This document shows positions 23,128 through 32,269 of a DNA stretch of 64,000 nt, piece after piece. Position 1 is the stretch's first letter; the number at the start of each line of letters is the position of its first letter. The translations under genes and the position numbers were made by a program. The notes under the pieces were generated by a model. The model did no database searches, was not told the DNA's origin, and saw nothing but the letters and a program-made list of their open reading frames with translations. Source of the stretch: Erinaceus europaeus (taxonomy: Eukaryota > Chordata > Mammalia > Eulipotyphla > Erinaceidae); NCBI RefSeq assembly GCF_950295315.1, contig NC_080175.1, positions 70,369,357-70,433,356 of the forward strand, written 5' to 3'.

Positions 23128-23149
23128 ATTCCCCCTTTTCTTTTAACTA
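23128..23149 (-). promoter_or_regulatory. Polypurine tract, minus element
   Basis: On the minus strand it reads aaaagaaaaggggg followed by AAT and then the LTR start. This is the site expected to prime plus-strand DNA synthesis. Confidence 0.8.
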
Positions 23150-24051
23150 AATGGCTACAGTATCAAGGGTGTGGGGTGGACAGAAACCTATATCGTACAG
23201 GCATTTTTATAAAAAGAAACTAGCACAAACATGGAGAAACATGCAAGCAAGTAACAAGAACCAGTGTGCTTCTAAGGGAAGGCCTGAGGGGGCCATATCT
23301 GCCTCTGTGGGCAAAACTTTATCAGCTTAAAAAAAACATTTCTTGTCTCTGGGGGGCTACTTGCCTCGACGGGCATTTGCATGGGGGCGGGGAACGGCTT
23401 AGAGTCCCAAAGGCAGCTGGCTGCAATTTACTTACTATGAAACAAAACTTGTTATTAGCATATTTCTAATAGAGAAGGAATTTGAGACTTTTACATAGCA
23501 ACAACATCTTTTTAACCTTTTGTTACACCCATTCAAGATGGAGTCAGGAAAGGAAACCTCAGGCATAAGAATAATTAGCATAGCCATTGTGCGATCTACT
23601 ATTTCTAATAGAGAAGGTAATGGAGAGTTTTACATATCAACAAGTCTATTTAAGCTTTTGTTTAGACCAACTTAGTTAAAATATATTGATAACTAATTTT
23701 TATCTCCGATTTAAATGTAAGTTAATTTTATCTTTATGAGAATTACGTTGAAAACCCTTTTCATTTAACTTTGACTAGTAAGAATTTAGCCTTAAAGTTA
23801 CTGTTTACCAAACTTTAAACATACACATAAACATGGTCATTAATACACTAGGAGAGAAACCTTTGTTACGAAGACATCTCATTTTAAACACGAATTTAAA
23901 TCTGTACTGTCTTAGTTGTTGGGGGGGGTTCACCATCCGGAGGTGGCTTCCTGCGCAGCTTCACTTTTAGGAATTGCAGGTTGCGATCTTTGCACGAATC
24001 TCTGCGTACTCCAGCTTGTCGGCCTTCAGACCGGACCGGCAGCTGGAGATC

Positions 24052-24402
24052 TCATGTGCCCAGTTTCGGCAGGGAGCCTGGGGGTCCGGGAGGTCCGGAA
24101 TCGTTCCAGAATTCATAGCAAGAGGGCAGGCAGGCCAGTTTTGTAGAAGGCGTGGGCCTAGGTGCCCAGGGGTGGCGGCCATGATAGGCCGCCGCGGCCC
24201 TGCTCCATGGCCCTGCCATGTCTGCTGCCCTGCTTGCAGTGGCCGAGCAGCATGGAGGGATCACGCGTCCAGTGCCCTGCTCCACGTGGTGGAGAGCCGG
24301 CTCCTGTGGGCTGGCCTGCGTGCTGGCATTGGGCTCCTGCATGGTGGCATCGGGCTCTTGCGTGTTGGCATCGGGCTCCTGCATGGTGTGGGTACGGAAC
24401 AC
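24052..24402 (-). pseudogene. ERV internal reading frame of unknown function
   Basis: 116 codons from an ATG shortly after the primer-binding site. The N-terminal part has a few Gln-Glu-Pro-Asp-Ala-x-x repeats; the rest is Pro/Ala/Arg-rich and ends in a segment with GPPGPPG. The C-terminal 70 residues match the 25627-25839 frame of the plus element at most positions, so the frame was present in the common ancestor. I recognise no gag, zinc-knuckle, protease or envelope motif. It may be unexpressed sequence whose frame is open by composition. Confidence 0.35.
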
Positions 24403-24413
24403 GATGGGCGCCA
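24396..24413 (-). promoter_or_regulatory. Primer-binding site, minus element
   Basis: Two bases inside the LTR end, the minus strand reads tggcgcccatcgtg. The first eight bases match lysine-tRNA-primed retroviruses; the remainder is diverged. Confidence 0.65.
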
Positions 24414-24415
24414 GA

Positions 24416-24725
24416 TGTTGTTAAAATTCGGTGGCTCTAGCTGTGCGGGCTAGCTTCACGGGTGGGTAACAGAGACGACCAGAGACATACGGTTGGGCAG
24501 GGAAGCTGTATTTCTTTATTCAGGAACAATGATTCATAAACTAAACCAAACTAATAACCAAACAGAACTCTGCTGTCTCTTTGCGGCGGTGCAAGCACTT
24601 TCGAACTCTGCCACTCTCCCACTTTGGAACCCTCTCTCGGGGTTCCTAGGGGCGGGGCCAAGCGGGCCCGCGAAAACTAACTGGACTGATCCAATTCTCT
24701 TGGCGGGGGAGAACTAGATCCCAAT
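24416..24725 (-). repeat. LTR 2 (5' LTR of the minus element, clipped at U3)
   Basis: On the minus strand it ends in aattttaacaaca at 24416 and carries R/U5 type b (gtatgtctc then ggtcgtc; ggtttag). At the other side it stops at cccaat (24720-24725). The last 15 bases seen in LTR 1, gtaaagcatacaaca, are missing where it meets LTR 3. Confidence 0.9.
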
Positions 24726-25065
24726 TGTTGTATGCTTTACATTGGGTTCTAGTTCTCCCCCACCAAGAGAATTGGATCAGCCCAGTTAGTTTTCGCGGGC
24801 CCGCTTGGCTCCGCCCCTAGGAACCCCAAGAGAGGGTTCCAAAGTGGGAGAGTGGCAGAGTTGGAGAGTTCCAGAGTGAGAGAGAGTGCTTGTGCCGCCG
24901 CAAAGCGACAGCAGAGTTCTGTTTGGTGATTAGTTTGTCTTAGTTTATGAATTGTTGTTCCTGAATAAAGAAATACAGCTTCCCTGCCCAGCCGTTGTCT
25001 CTGCGTCTCTGTTACCCACCCGTGAAGCTAGCCCGGCCAGCTGGAGCCTACGAATTTTAACAACA
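24726..25065 (+). repeat. LTR 3 (5' LTR of the plus element)
   Basis: It starts tgttgtatgc and ends ttttaacaaca. It contains a GC-rich U3 with ccgcccctagg, an AATAAA signal at 24964-24969 and R/U5 type a (gtcttag; gttgtctctgcgtc). These diagnostic bases match LTR 1, not the plus element's own 3' LTR. Confidence 0.92.
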
Positions 25066-25067
25066 AA

Positions 25068-25085
25068 TGGCGCCCACATGGACCT
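25068..25085 (+). promoter_or_regulatory. Primer-binding site, plus element
   Basis: tggcgcccacatggacc begins two bases after the LTR ends. The leading tggcgccc is the lysine-type signature; agreement beyond that is poor. Confidence 0.65.
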
Positions 25086-25135
25086 GACCTGCACATCTCT
25101 CTGATAAGTAAAGACAATTTGGCTACCTATGCACT

Positions 25136-25630
25136 ATGGCCTTCTCTTCTGCTTGTGAAGAGATCTCCAAAGGCCTCTGCTCTTTCTTCACGAGATTGTT
25201 TTGCTGTTTCTGGAACATTTATCTCTGGACCACTCTGTGGTTTCCACTCTCTGGGGCGAACTCAGAACAGCCAGTGGGAATAGCCAGCGGGCGGGAGGCG
25301 AGGTGCGGAGCTGCTGTTTCCACCTGGTTAAACAGCCAGCCAGCCGGCTGCACCCAGACAACCCCGCCACCGTGCCCGCAGCCCCGCAGCCCGCAGGAGG
25401 CCGATGCCAGCACACAAGAGCCCCAAGAGCCCGACGCCAGCATGCAGGAGGCTGACACCAGCACACAGGAGCCCGATGCCAGCACGCAGGAGCCCGATGC
25501 CAACACGCTGGAGCCCGATGCCAACACGCTGGAGCCTGATGCCAACACGCAGGAGCCTGATGCCAGCACGCAGGCCAGCCCACAGGAGCCGGCTCTCCAC
25601 CGCGTGCACGTGGAGACACTGGATGTGTGA
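25136..25630 (+). pseudogene. ERV internal ORF with Asp-Ala-Ser-Thr-Gln-Glu-Pro repeats
   Basis: 164 codons starting at the first ATG about 50 bp after the primer-binding site. The N-terminal third is Cys/Phe/Trp-rich, with a short hydrophobic stretch around residues 14-35. Residues about 85-150 are a run of roughly nine degenerate heptads of the type DASTQEP, coded by a 21-bp repeat (gcccgatgccagcacgcagg type). The frame ends at 25630. The homologous sequence in the minus element continues in frame into a further 70 codons, and a 2-bp length difference near 25590-25615 breaks that continuity here. I do not recognise the product, and it is not an obvious gag. It may never be translated. Confidence 0.35.
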
Positions 25631-25839
25631 TCCCTCTATGCTGCTCGGCCACTGTGAGCAGGGCAGCAGACATGGCAGGGTCATGGGGCAGGGCCGCGGC
25701 AGCCTATCATGGTCGCCACCCCTGGGCACCTAGGCCCACGCCTTCTACAAAACTGGCCTGCCTGCCCTCTTGCTATGAATTCTGGAACGATCCCGGACCT
25801 CCCGGACCCCCGGGCTCCCTGCCGAAACTGGGCACATGA
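25627..25839 (+). pseudogene. Downstream ERV frame, out of frame with the repeat ORF
   Basis: 70 codons, Ala/Pro-rich, ending in the GPPGPPG segment. Most positions match the C-terminal part of the minus-element frame at 24052-24402. Conservation between the two arms may only reflect their shared nucleotide ancestry, since non-coding parts of the arms are equally similar. Confidence 0.3.
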
Positions 25840-26785
25840 GATCTCCAGCTGCTGGTCGAGTCTGAAGGCAGACAAGCTGGAGTACACAGAGATTTGTGCA
25901 GAGATCGCAACCTGCAATTCCTAGAAGTGAAGCTGCACGGAAAGCCACCTCCGGATGGTGAAACCCCCCTCCCCAACAACTAAGACAGTACAGATTTAAA
26001 TTCGTGTTTAAAATGACAGGTCTTCATAACAAAGGTTTCTCTCCTAGTGTATTAATGACCATGTTTATGTGTATGTTTAAAGTTTGGTAAACCGTAACTT
26101 TAAGGCTAAATTCTTACTAGTCAAAGTTAAATGAAAAAGGTTTTCAATGTAATTCTCATAAAGATAAAAATTAACTTACATTTAAAGCCTGAGGTAAAAA
26201 TTAGTTAACAATCAATATATTTTAAATAAGTTGGTCTAAACAAAAGGTTAAATAGACTGGTTGATATGTAAAACTCTCCATTACCTTCTCTATTAGAAAT
26301 GGTAGATCGCACAATGGCTATGCTAATTATTCTCATGCCTGAGGTTTCCTTTCCTGAGTACAACGTGACTCCATCTTGAATAGGTGTAACAAAAGGTTAA
26401 AAAGATGTTGTTGCTATGTAAAAGTCTCAAATTCCTTCTCTATTAAAACATTAGATTGTGCTGTGGATGTGCTAATAACAAGTTTTGTTTCATAGTAAGT
26501 AAATTGCAGCCAGCTGCCTTTGGGACTCTAGGCCATTCCCCACCCCCATGCAAATGTCCATCGAGTAAGTACGCCCCCCAGAGGCAAGATATATATTTTT
26601 TTAAGCTGATAAAGTTTTGCCCACAGAGGCAGATATGGCCCCCTCAGGCCTTCCCTTGGCAGCACACTGGTTCTTGTTACTTGCTTACATGTTTCTCCAT
26701 GTTTATGCCAGTTTCTTTTTTAAAAATGCCTGTATGATATATGTTTCTGTTCACCCCACACCCTTGATACTATAGTCATTTAGTT

Positions 26786-26808
26786 AAAAAAAAAAAAAAG
26801 GGGGGAAT
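26786..26808 (+). promoter_or_regulatory. Polypurine tract, plus element
   Basis: A run of A followed by GGGGGG and AAT directly precedes the 3' LTR start at 26809. Confidence 0.85.
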
Positions 26809-27146
26809 TGTTGTATGCTTTATTGGGTAGTTATCCCCCGCCGAGAGAATTAGATCAGTCCAGTTAGTTTTCGCGGGCCCGCTTGGCCCCGCCCCTAGGA
26901 ACCCTGAGAGAGGGTTCCCGAGTTGGAGAGTTGGAGGGTTCCAGAGTTACAGAGTAAGAGAGAGTGCTTGCGCTGCCGCAAAGAGACAGCAGAGTTCTGT
27001 TTGGTGATTAGTTTGATTTAGTTTATGAATCGTTGTTCCTGAATAAAGAAATACAGCTTCCCTGCCCAGCCGTATGTCTCTGGTCGTCTTTGTTACCCGC
27101 CCGTGAAGCTAGCCCCGCCGGCAAGAGCCGCCGAATTTTAACAACA
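26809..27146 (+). repeat. LTR 4 (3' LTR of the plus element)
   Basis: It starts tgttgtatgc and ends ttttaacaaca, with AATAAA at 27042-27047. Its R/U5 is type b (gatttag; gtatgtctctggtcgtc), matching LTR 2. Its U3 differs from LTR 3 at many positions, including a short deletion after tgttgtatgcttta, so the two LTRs of this element are not a recent identical pair. Confidence 0.92.
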
Positions 27147-27239
27147 CTTTCTATCTCTCCCTCCCCTCTCAATTTCTCTGTTTCCATCCTATAATAAATA
27201 AATATTTTTTAAAAAGAAAGATTCAAAAACACCCCAACC

Positions 27240-28566
27240 TTAGAAACTGATAAAGAGTTAGAGTAATATAGCTATTGCTTCTCTTCCCACATATGTACCT
27301 GTAACTTCCTTGAGAACAAGACTCATTTTTATTTTTTCTTTACATTTCCAGCTTTTAGCATAATGCTCACCATAAAATAGCCCATTTGTGGAACAGAAAC
27401 TAGACCTGTCATTTCAAGCATCCTAAACTACTCCTGATCTTATTGTGGTATACACACAGGGACTATTGATATTTCTTCACAGAGAAGTGTGGTGTAGATA
27501 AATATTGCAGAGCAGACATGAATACACTAGTTTTTCTCTCTCTTGGTCCCATTTCAACCTCTTTCTGCTTCTTCGTGGCATTTTTCCGAGGATCCATTTA
27601 TACCTCCATAGCAATAGTAACTTCTTACCCATCTACCATGTCACATTATTGTAAGGATAAACTGAGGTATCAGTCTGAAACTATTTTATGAATTGTGATG
27701 TTATCTAGAAAGATAAAGCAAATCATTTGTAATACCCTTTATCAGACTTGTATAGGCAAGTGTACAATATTATCCTCATTCTCAGCAAGGGAGCATTCTT
27801 CTTCTGTTTTTCCATATGTACAATATTAATTATTCACTAAGATATGCATGACCCCATATTAAAAACATGCATCAACTCAGGGCCTAGAAATGTTCATGCC
27901 TGGGCACACACCAAGTAGTTGTAGTTACAGTGTCTGCATGCCACTGCATATCTACAATACATTTTTATTTATTCTCTTTCCTACCTTAATTTTTCTGTTA
28001 GCCTGAAAAGCTGCTTTTTATTCATGCCATGGCCTTATTTTCTGCAAATGCCTCTTGGAATACATTATTATTGATATTTTGCATATCGTGGTTATAGCAC
28101 TTTTCAGTCTGGAAATTCACTTTTCATGCTGATGCTATGCTTTCTAGGTCTAGTATATGAAATACATTATTAAAAACATTTTGAAGTTCACTGTATTTCA
28201 CTTGGCCCTTCTCATCCTCAAGATTCTTTACAAGATAACTAGTACACTTAGTATTTTTGGCATCTGTGAGATGTTGGCAGTTAAGACGATCTGCATTTTT
28301 TATCTAGAATTTGAGAAAAATTATGTTCAAAGTGTGCTTTGTTTAGAAGTAAATGATTTCAGAACAACTTAAAATAGTCTACAGAGCAGCTTCTTCTTTC
28401 TTGAAATACTGTCTAAATAGCAACTAGCCCACAAAACTTTGAGGTTTTTCCAAGTGCCCTACGATCATTGGGAACCAATATCAGTAACCTATATCAGTAA
28501 TCAATAATGTAACTCACTTGTTTAGTGAGGCTTAGTAATCTCTGATGGCAACGGGCAAGCATTTAA
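27240..28566. other. Unique DNA, no gene seen
   Basis: AT-rich. The 71-codon frame near 28157-28372 has no family resemblance. Confidence 0.4.
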
Positions 28567-28567
28567 A

Positions 28568-28745
28568 AAATTATATATATTTGGGGGCTAGAAAAATAGC
28601 TCACCTGAATAGTGTATTTACTTTTCCATGTGCACAGCCAAGGTTCCCCTTGGCTCTCACAGTAATGGAGAAAGTTTCAGGGCTGTGGTATTTTTCCTAT
28701 TCCCCCTTGATCTCTTTCTATCAAAACAAAACAAAGAAAATGTTG
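28568..28745 (+). mobile_element. Decayed SINE, variant head
   Basis: ttgggggctagaaaaatagc and tcacctgaatagtg, a gctctcacagtaatgg segment, then a CT-rich part and an A-rich tail (AAAACAAAACAAAG). A related copy lies at 41350-41490. Confidence 0.55.
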
Positions 28746-28840
28746 GTTTAGACTAGTGAAGCCTATGCATGGCAAAAACAAAAAAGTACATGTATTTATT
28801 TTATGGAGGTAACATTAATGTACAAGACTATATATGTTTT

Positions 28841-29742
28841 TTTTTAAGTTTTTATTTATAAAATGGAAACACTGACAAGACAAGATAAAAGCGGTACAAT
28901 TCCACACAGTTCCCGCCAACAGAATTCCATATCCCATTCCCTGTCCTGATAGCTTTCCTATCCTTTAATCCTCTGGGAGTATGGACCCAGGGTCATTGTT
29001 AGGTGCAGAAGGTGGAGGTCTGGCTTCTTTAATTGCTTCCCCGCTGAACATGGGCGTTGGCAGGTCGATCCATACTTCCAGCCTGCCTCTCTCTTTCCCT
29101 AGTGGGGCAGGGATCTGGGGAGGTGGGATTCCAGGACACATTGGTGGAGTTGTCTGCCCTGGTAAGTCCGGTTGGCATCATGGAAGCATCTGGAACCTGG
29201 TGGCTGAAAAAGAGTTAATGTATAAAGCCATACAAATGTTGACTAAACATGAACCTAAAGGCAAGAATATTGTGGATGGGGATTTGGGGGTCTTCGTTTT
29301 GGAAAAAGCTAGTAGATCTATTTTAGGTATACTCCAAGAGGCCCATGACCGATTTGTGGGCCCCTATAGGACCTGACCCTCAATGTGAATCAACAATGGT
29401 AGGGCATGTTCCATTCTCTAAAGGGAAGTTGTATAGCATACTCTGCTTATCACCTGAGGATGATGGGTCCTGAAATTAGCATATCCGGGAATGTTCCTAA
29501 GGTGTGACCACAGAATGTGAGCTCAGACCTACAGAGATGCAGAGGTTACATAGACTCCTGTGCTGACTGTGGGCCCCAGATCAGATCGATGGGGTTTACA
29601 GTTAACAATATTTATATACTTTTCCCATATTTGGGAGCTACTCTCTTCCCTGACTCAGCTTTCTGGTCTTTTTTCCAACTATAATATCATCCCCCCAGAC
29701 AATATCTTAGGTCAACTGCACACTAGATGTCAGGCACAGGCA
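28841..29742 (-). mobile_element. Twin-primed short L1-tailed element
   Basis: The 3' segment is on the minus strand (28841 to about 29347, poly-T at the left). The 5' segment (about 29348-29742) is inverted to the plus strand and matches 40433-40830. A 17-bp duplication, aagactatatatgtttt, at 28824-28840 and 29743-29759 encloses both. A 131-codon ORF across 28981-29376 is a by-product of the 3' UTR-like sequence. Confidence 0.88.
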
Positions 29743-29759
29743 AAGACTATATATGTTTT

Positions 29760-31485
29760 ATGGGAACAGTTTCATACTTCATCAAACTCAGTTACCTATG
29801 GCCACACCACACACTACTCATATCACTTAACCATGTTTCATTGTATTCACCTCTTTTTTCCTCTTATTTTTTCATAACCTCAGTTGTCTTGTCAGTCTTA
29901 GGACTTGTTTTAGTTTAGCTATAAATACACTGTTTTCCACATGAGAAAGATCACCCAGCATTAATCTTTCACCTTCTTAATTGTTTTACTAAGCATGACT
30001 CCTCCAATCCCATCTGTAATATTTCAAAAGGCAAAATTTTATCTTTTCTTACAGTTGAGAAGTATTCTATTGTGTCAATGCATATACTGACACATACATA
30101 ATATATAACATACACACACACATGATCATTATCATGTTTGTCTACTGTTTTGTTCTTAGAATCTATTTCATATTGAAAGCAAAGATTAATTATAAGTGGA
30201 TAAAAGACTTGGATGGAACTATATATGATAAATGTTTCCTATAAGACCATGCAACTTAATTGAATCTGTAAAAATGCTGACATTAAGAGAATTTTCAAAG
30301 AATAATGCATTTATTTCTTTCAATTGTTTTACATCCATTTTTGTTTTGCTAGTGTTGCTCCTTGAGTAGTTTTAATCTCACAAAGTCAAGGGGCAAATTT
30401 TCTGACTGTTTTGTTGTTTAATTAATGCATTAACATTAATCTTCACTAATAGTTAAGTGAAGATTATTTTCCTTCCTTTCATAATAAGCTTATGTTTAGG
30501 GATTTGTGGTTTTCTCAGTTTATGCTTTATTTTGTCCACCTAAGTTCAACCCAGAAGACGTTATCTTTACATAAAACCTTACTGATACGACCTCTTATAA
30601 TTATTTGGTTCTTACTACTTTGTAAAAGATTTTTTTCTCCAGAAAGCTTTTAGAATTTTCTCTTAAACTCCTGAAATTTTACGGTCATATAACTGAGTCT
30701 CATTTTGTACTTCATAGCATTATGCATATTCATCTAAGGAAATTAATGCCCCCTTTAAAAGCTTTTGTTTTTCCTAGTTCACTCATCTGTTGTTCTTCCA
30801 TTGACTTTGTTATTCACTAGTATTTTGATTATGTTTTTGGTTTCTTTGGGTGTTTTTACATACTTTTGGACCATCTACCTTCTGTCACTTTTACAAAACT
30901 ATAATTAGATCTCTTTGATCATTTGTCTTTTAGGCCAATGGTTTGGTCTCCACATATGCCCCTTTTAGGATGGTAAAAATCTGGGAAGATTCTGAGACTT
31001 TAACCTCTTGGAGGCCTGACAAGTTAAGCTCCCGCATTTCATGGATACTGGAAGAGAACACGAGACTTTTATATTAGAGACGAAGAAATGTATTACTTAT
31101 GGCATGGCAGCCAGCATGAGCATCAATATATTTGTGTCAGTTCCCTTGCCCTTAAGTCCCTTGGGGTGATTGTTCAAACATTTTAAGAGAAAAACTCTGA
31201 GTTTAGAGAACTAGAATCTTTTAAAGTGGTCATGAAGCATGTCTGCCCTCTCCTCTAGAGGTCAACATCATCTCTATCTTCCAAGGCTATAAACAAACCT
31301 GCCCTTTGCACTGGAGAGAAACATCACTTTCCCCCCCAAACATCTACCATTCAAGTATACTTGAAAAGAGAGTCCAAAACAAAAGCAATCAGTGCCTTGC
31401 TTCAGAAGGTGTGCAGAAATATGAGAAACTAAATTAGTTCTCATCCATTATTTTCATTATTTTCTCCATTCCTTAAATTTTCTCA
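29760..31485. other. Unique DNA, no gene seen
   Basis: AT-rich, with a short CA/CACACA stretch near 30110-30122. No repeat family is recognised. Confidence 0.4.
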
Positions 31486-31487
31486 GT

Positions 31488-32260
31488 TTTTTTTTTTTAT
31501 GATTGTTTCTATTAATGATCTACAGTAAGATAATAGGGCTTCGACACCACTTCCACCACCGGAGTTCTGTGCCCCATCCCCCAACAAAATTAACCACCAT
31601 AGTTCTTCTAGAAGCTTAACTTTAGGTTGACTTCCCCCCACCAAGTTTATGTATTCAAGTTCTCAGTATCCCACATATGAGTAAAATCATCCAGTAGTTG
31701 TCCTTCATTCCCACACTTATATTACCAAGTACAATCGCCTTCAGCTTCATTTATTTTATTCCAAAGGACACAAAATTGTCTTTTTACAGTGCTGAGTGGT
31801 ATTCCATTGAGTGTATTTCCTATAATTTCTTTATCCATTCATCTGTCAATGGACACTCAGGTGGCTTCATATTTTGGCTACTGTGAATAATGTAGCTAAA
31901 AGCATAGGGGTGCATATGTCCCTTTGAATTAATGTTTTCATGTCTTTTGAATAAATTTCTAGAAGTGGTATTGCTGGATCATAAGGCATTTCCATTTATA
32001 TTTGTTTAAGGATTCTCCATATTGTTCTCTTAAGAGCTGTTCCAGTTTGCATTCCCACCAGCATTTCAGTAGAGTTCTTTCTCCACATCCTCTCCAACAC
32101 TTGTTTTCTGATTTGTTGATGAAGAACATTCTCACATGTGTGAGGTGGAATCTCAATGTGATTTTTAGTGTGCCTTCTGTAATGATGAGAGAACTGTAAC
32201 ATGTCTGCATATGTCTGTGGGCTATGTGTATCTGTCTCTTCTTTAGAGATTTCTCAGTTT
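31488..32260 (-). mobile_element. Old L1, ORF2 C-terminal part
   Basis: Poly-T on the left marks a minus-strand insertion. Translated fragments around 32000-32200 give the ORF2 C-terminal signature KCWRGCGE followed by KCWWECKLEQ, as in the younger copies at 36.6 and 60.4 kb. The frame is broken and divergence is high, so this is an ancient L1. Confidence 0.8.
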
Positions 32261-32269
32261 TTATTGACT

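Larger units (their letters stand above)
23128..24415 (-). mobile_element. Internal region of the minus ERV element
   Basis: On the minus strand it runs from the primer-binding site (24396-24413) through a GC-rich, CpG-containing segment (about 23930-24400) to an AT-rich non-coding part and the polypurine tract (about 23128-23149). Against the plus element it lacks roughly 400 bp between the primer site and the heptad-repeat segment. A reading frame at 24052-24402 (116 codons) is described separately. Confidence 0.85.
25066..26808 (+). mobile_element. Internal region of the plus ERV element
   Basis: After the primer site comes a 495-nt open frame with heptad repeats, then a GC- and CpG-rich stretch to about 25950 and about 850 bp of AT-rich non-coding sequence. 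Two similar segments containing ccttctctatta lie about 145 bp apart (26283 and 26431); the same duplication is present, inverted, in the minus element. There is no reverse transcriptase, protease or integrase motif, so it must have depended on proteins from another element. Confidence 0.87.
22713..27146. mobile_element. Head-to-head pair of non-autonomous ERV elements
   Basis: Order: LTR(-) 22713-23127, internal(-) 23128-24415, LTR(-) 24416-24725, LTR(+) 24726-25065, internal(+) 25066-26808, LTR(+) 26809-27146. The composite begins tgttgttaaaa and ends ttttaacaaca, and it is flanked by one 6-bp direct repeat, ctttct, at 22707-22712 and 27147-27152. A 6-bp duplication and a Lys-like primer-binding start fit class II (ERVK-like) elements. 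Both outer termini are U5 ends; a normal provirus shows one U3 and one U5. The arms are clearly diverged and differ by indels, so this is not a simple fold-back artefact. No gag, protease, polymerase or envelope is recognisable in either arm. Confidence 0.9.
22565..27223 (+). mobile_element. SINE split by the ERV composite
   Basis: The 5' part (22565-22712) has gtccagatggtggtgcacct, ggttcaagcccctggtcccc and gtggtgaagcagggttgcag. The 3' part (27147-27223) resumes with ctttctatctctccctcccc and an AATAAATAAATA tail. Outer duplication: caaaaacacctcaac at 22549-22563 and caaaaacaccccaac at 27224-27238, with one mismatch. The ERV composite sits between, so the SINE is the older insertion. Confidence 0.9.

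Noticed and set aside
24218..25729. Several overlapping 60-161 codon frames on both strands of the ERV interior
   Set aside because: High GC and 21-bp repeats keep several frames open at once; only the frames in retroviral orientation were kept, at low confidence.
22713..27146. Fold-back assembly artefact as explanation of the inverted ERV pair
   Set aside because: The arms differ by many substitutions, a 400-bp deletion and LTR length, and the flanking SINE is continuous across the insertion. Long reads should still confirm it.
22713..27146. One ERV inserted into the LTR of another as explanation
   Set aside because: The 15 bases missing from LTR 2 are not found beyond 27146, and no second 6-bp duplication surrounds the plus element alone.
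28981..29376. 131-codon frame as a host gene
   Set aside because: It lies wholly within a twin-primed retroelement, and related frames recur in other copies of the same 3' end.
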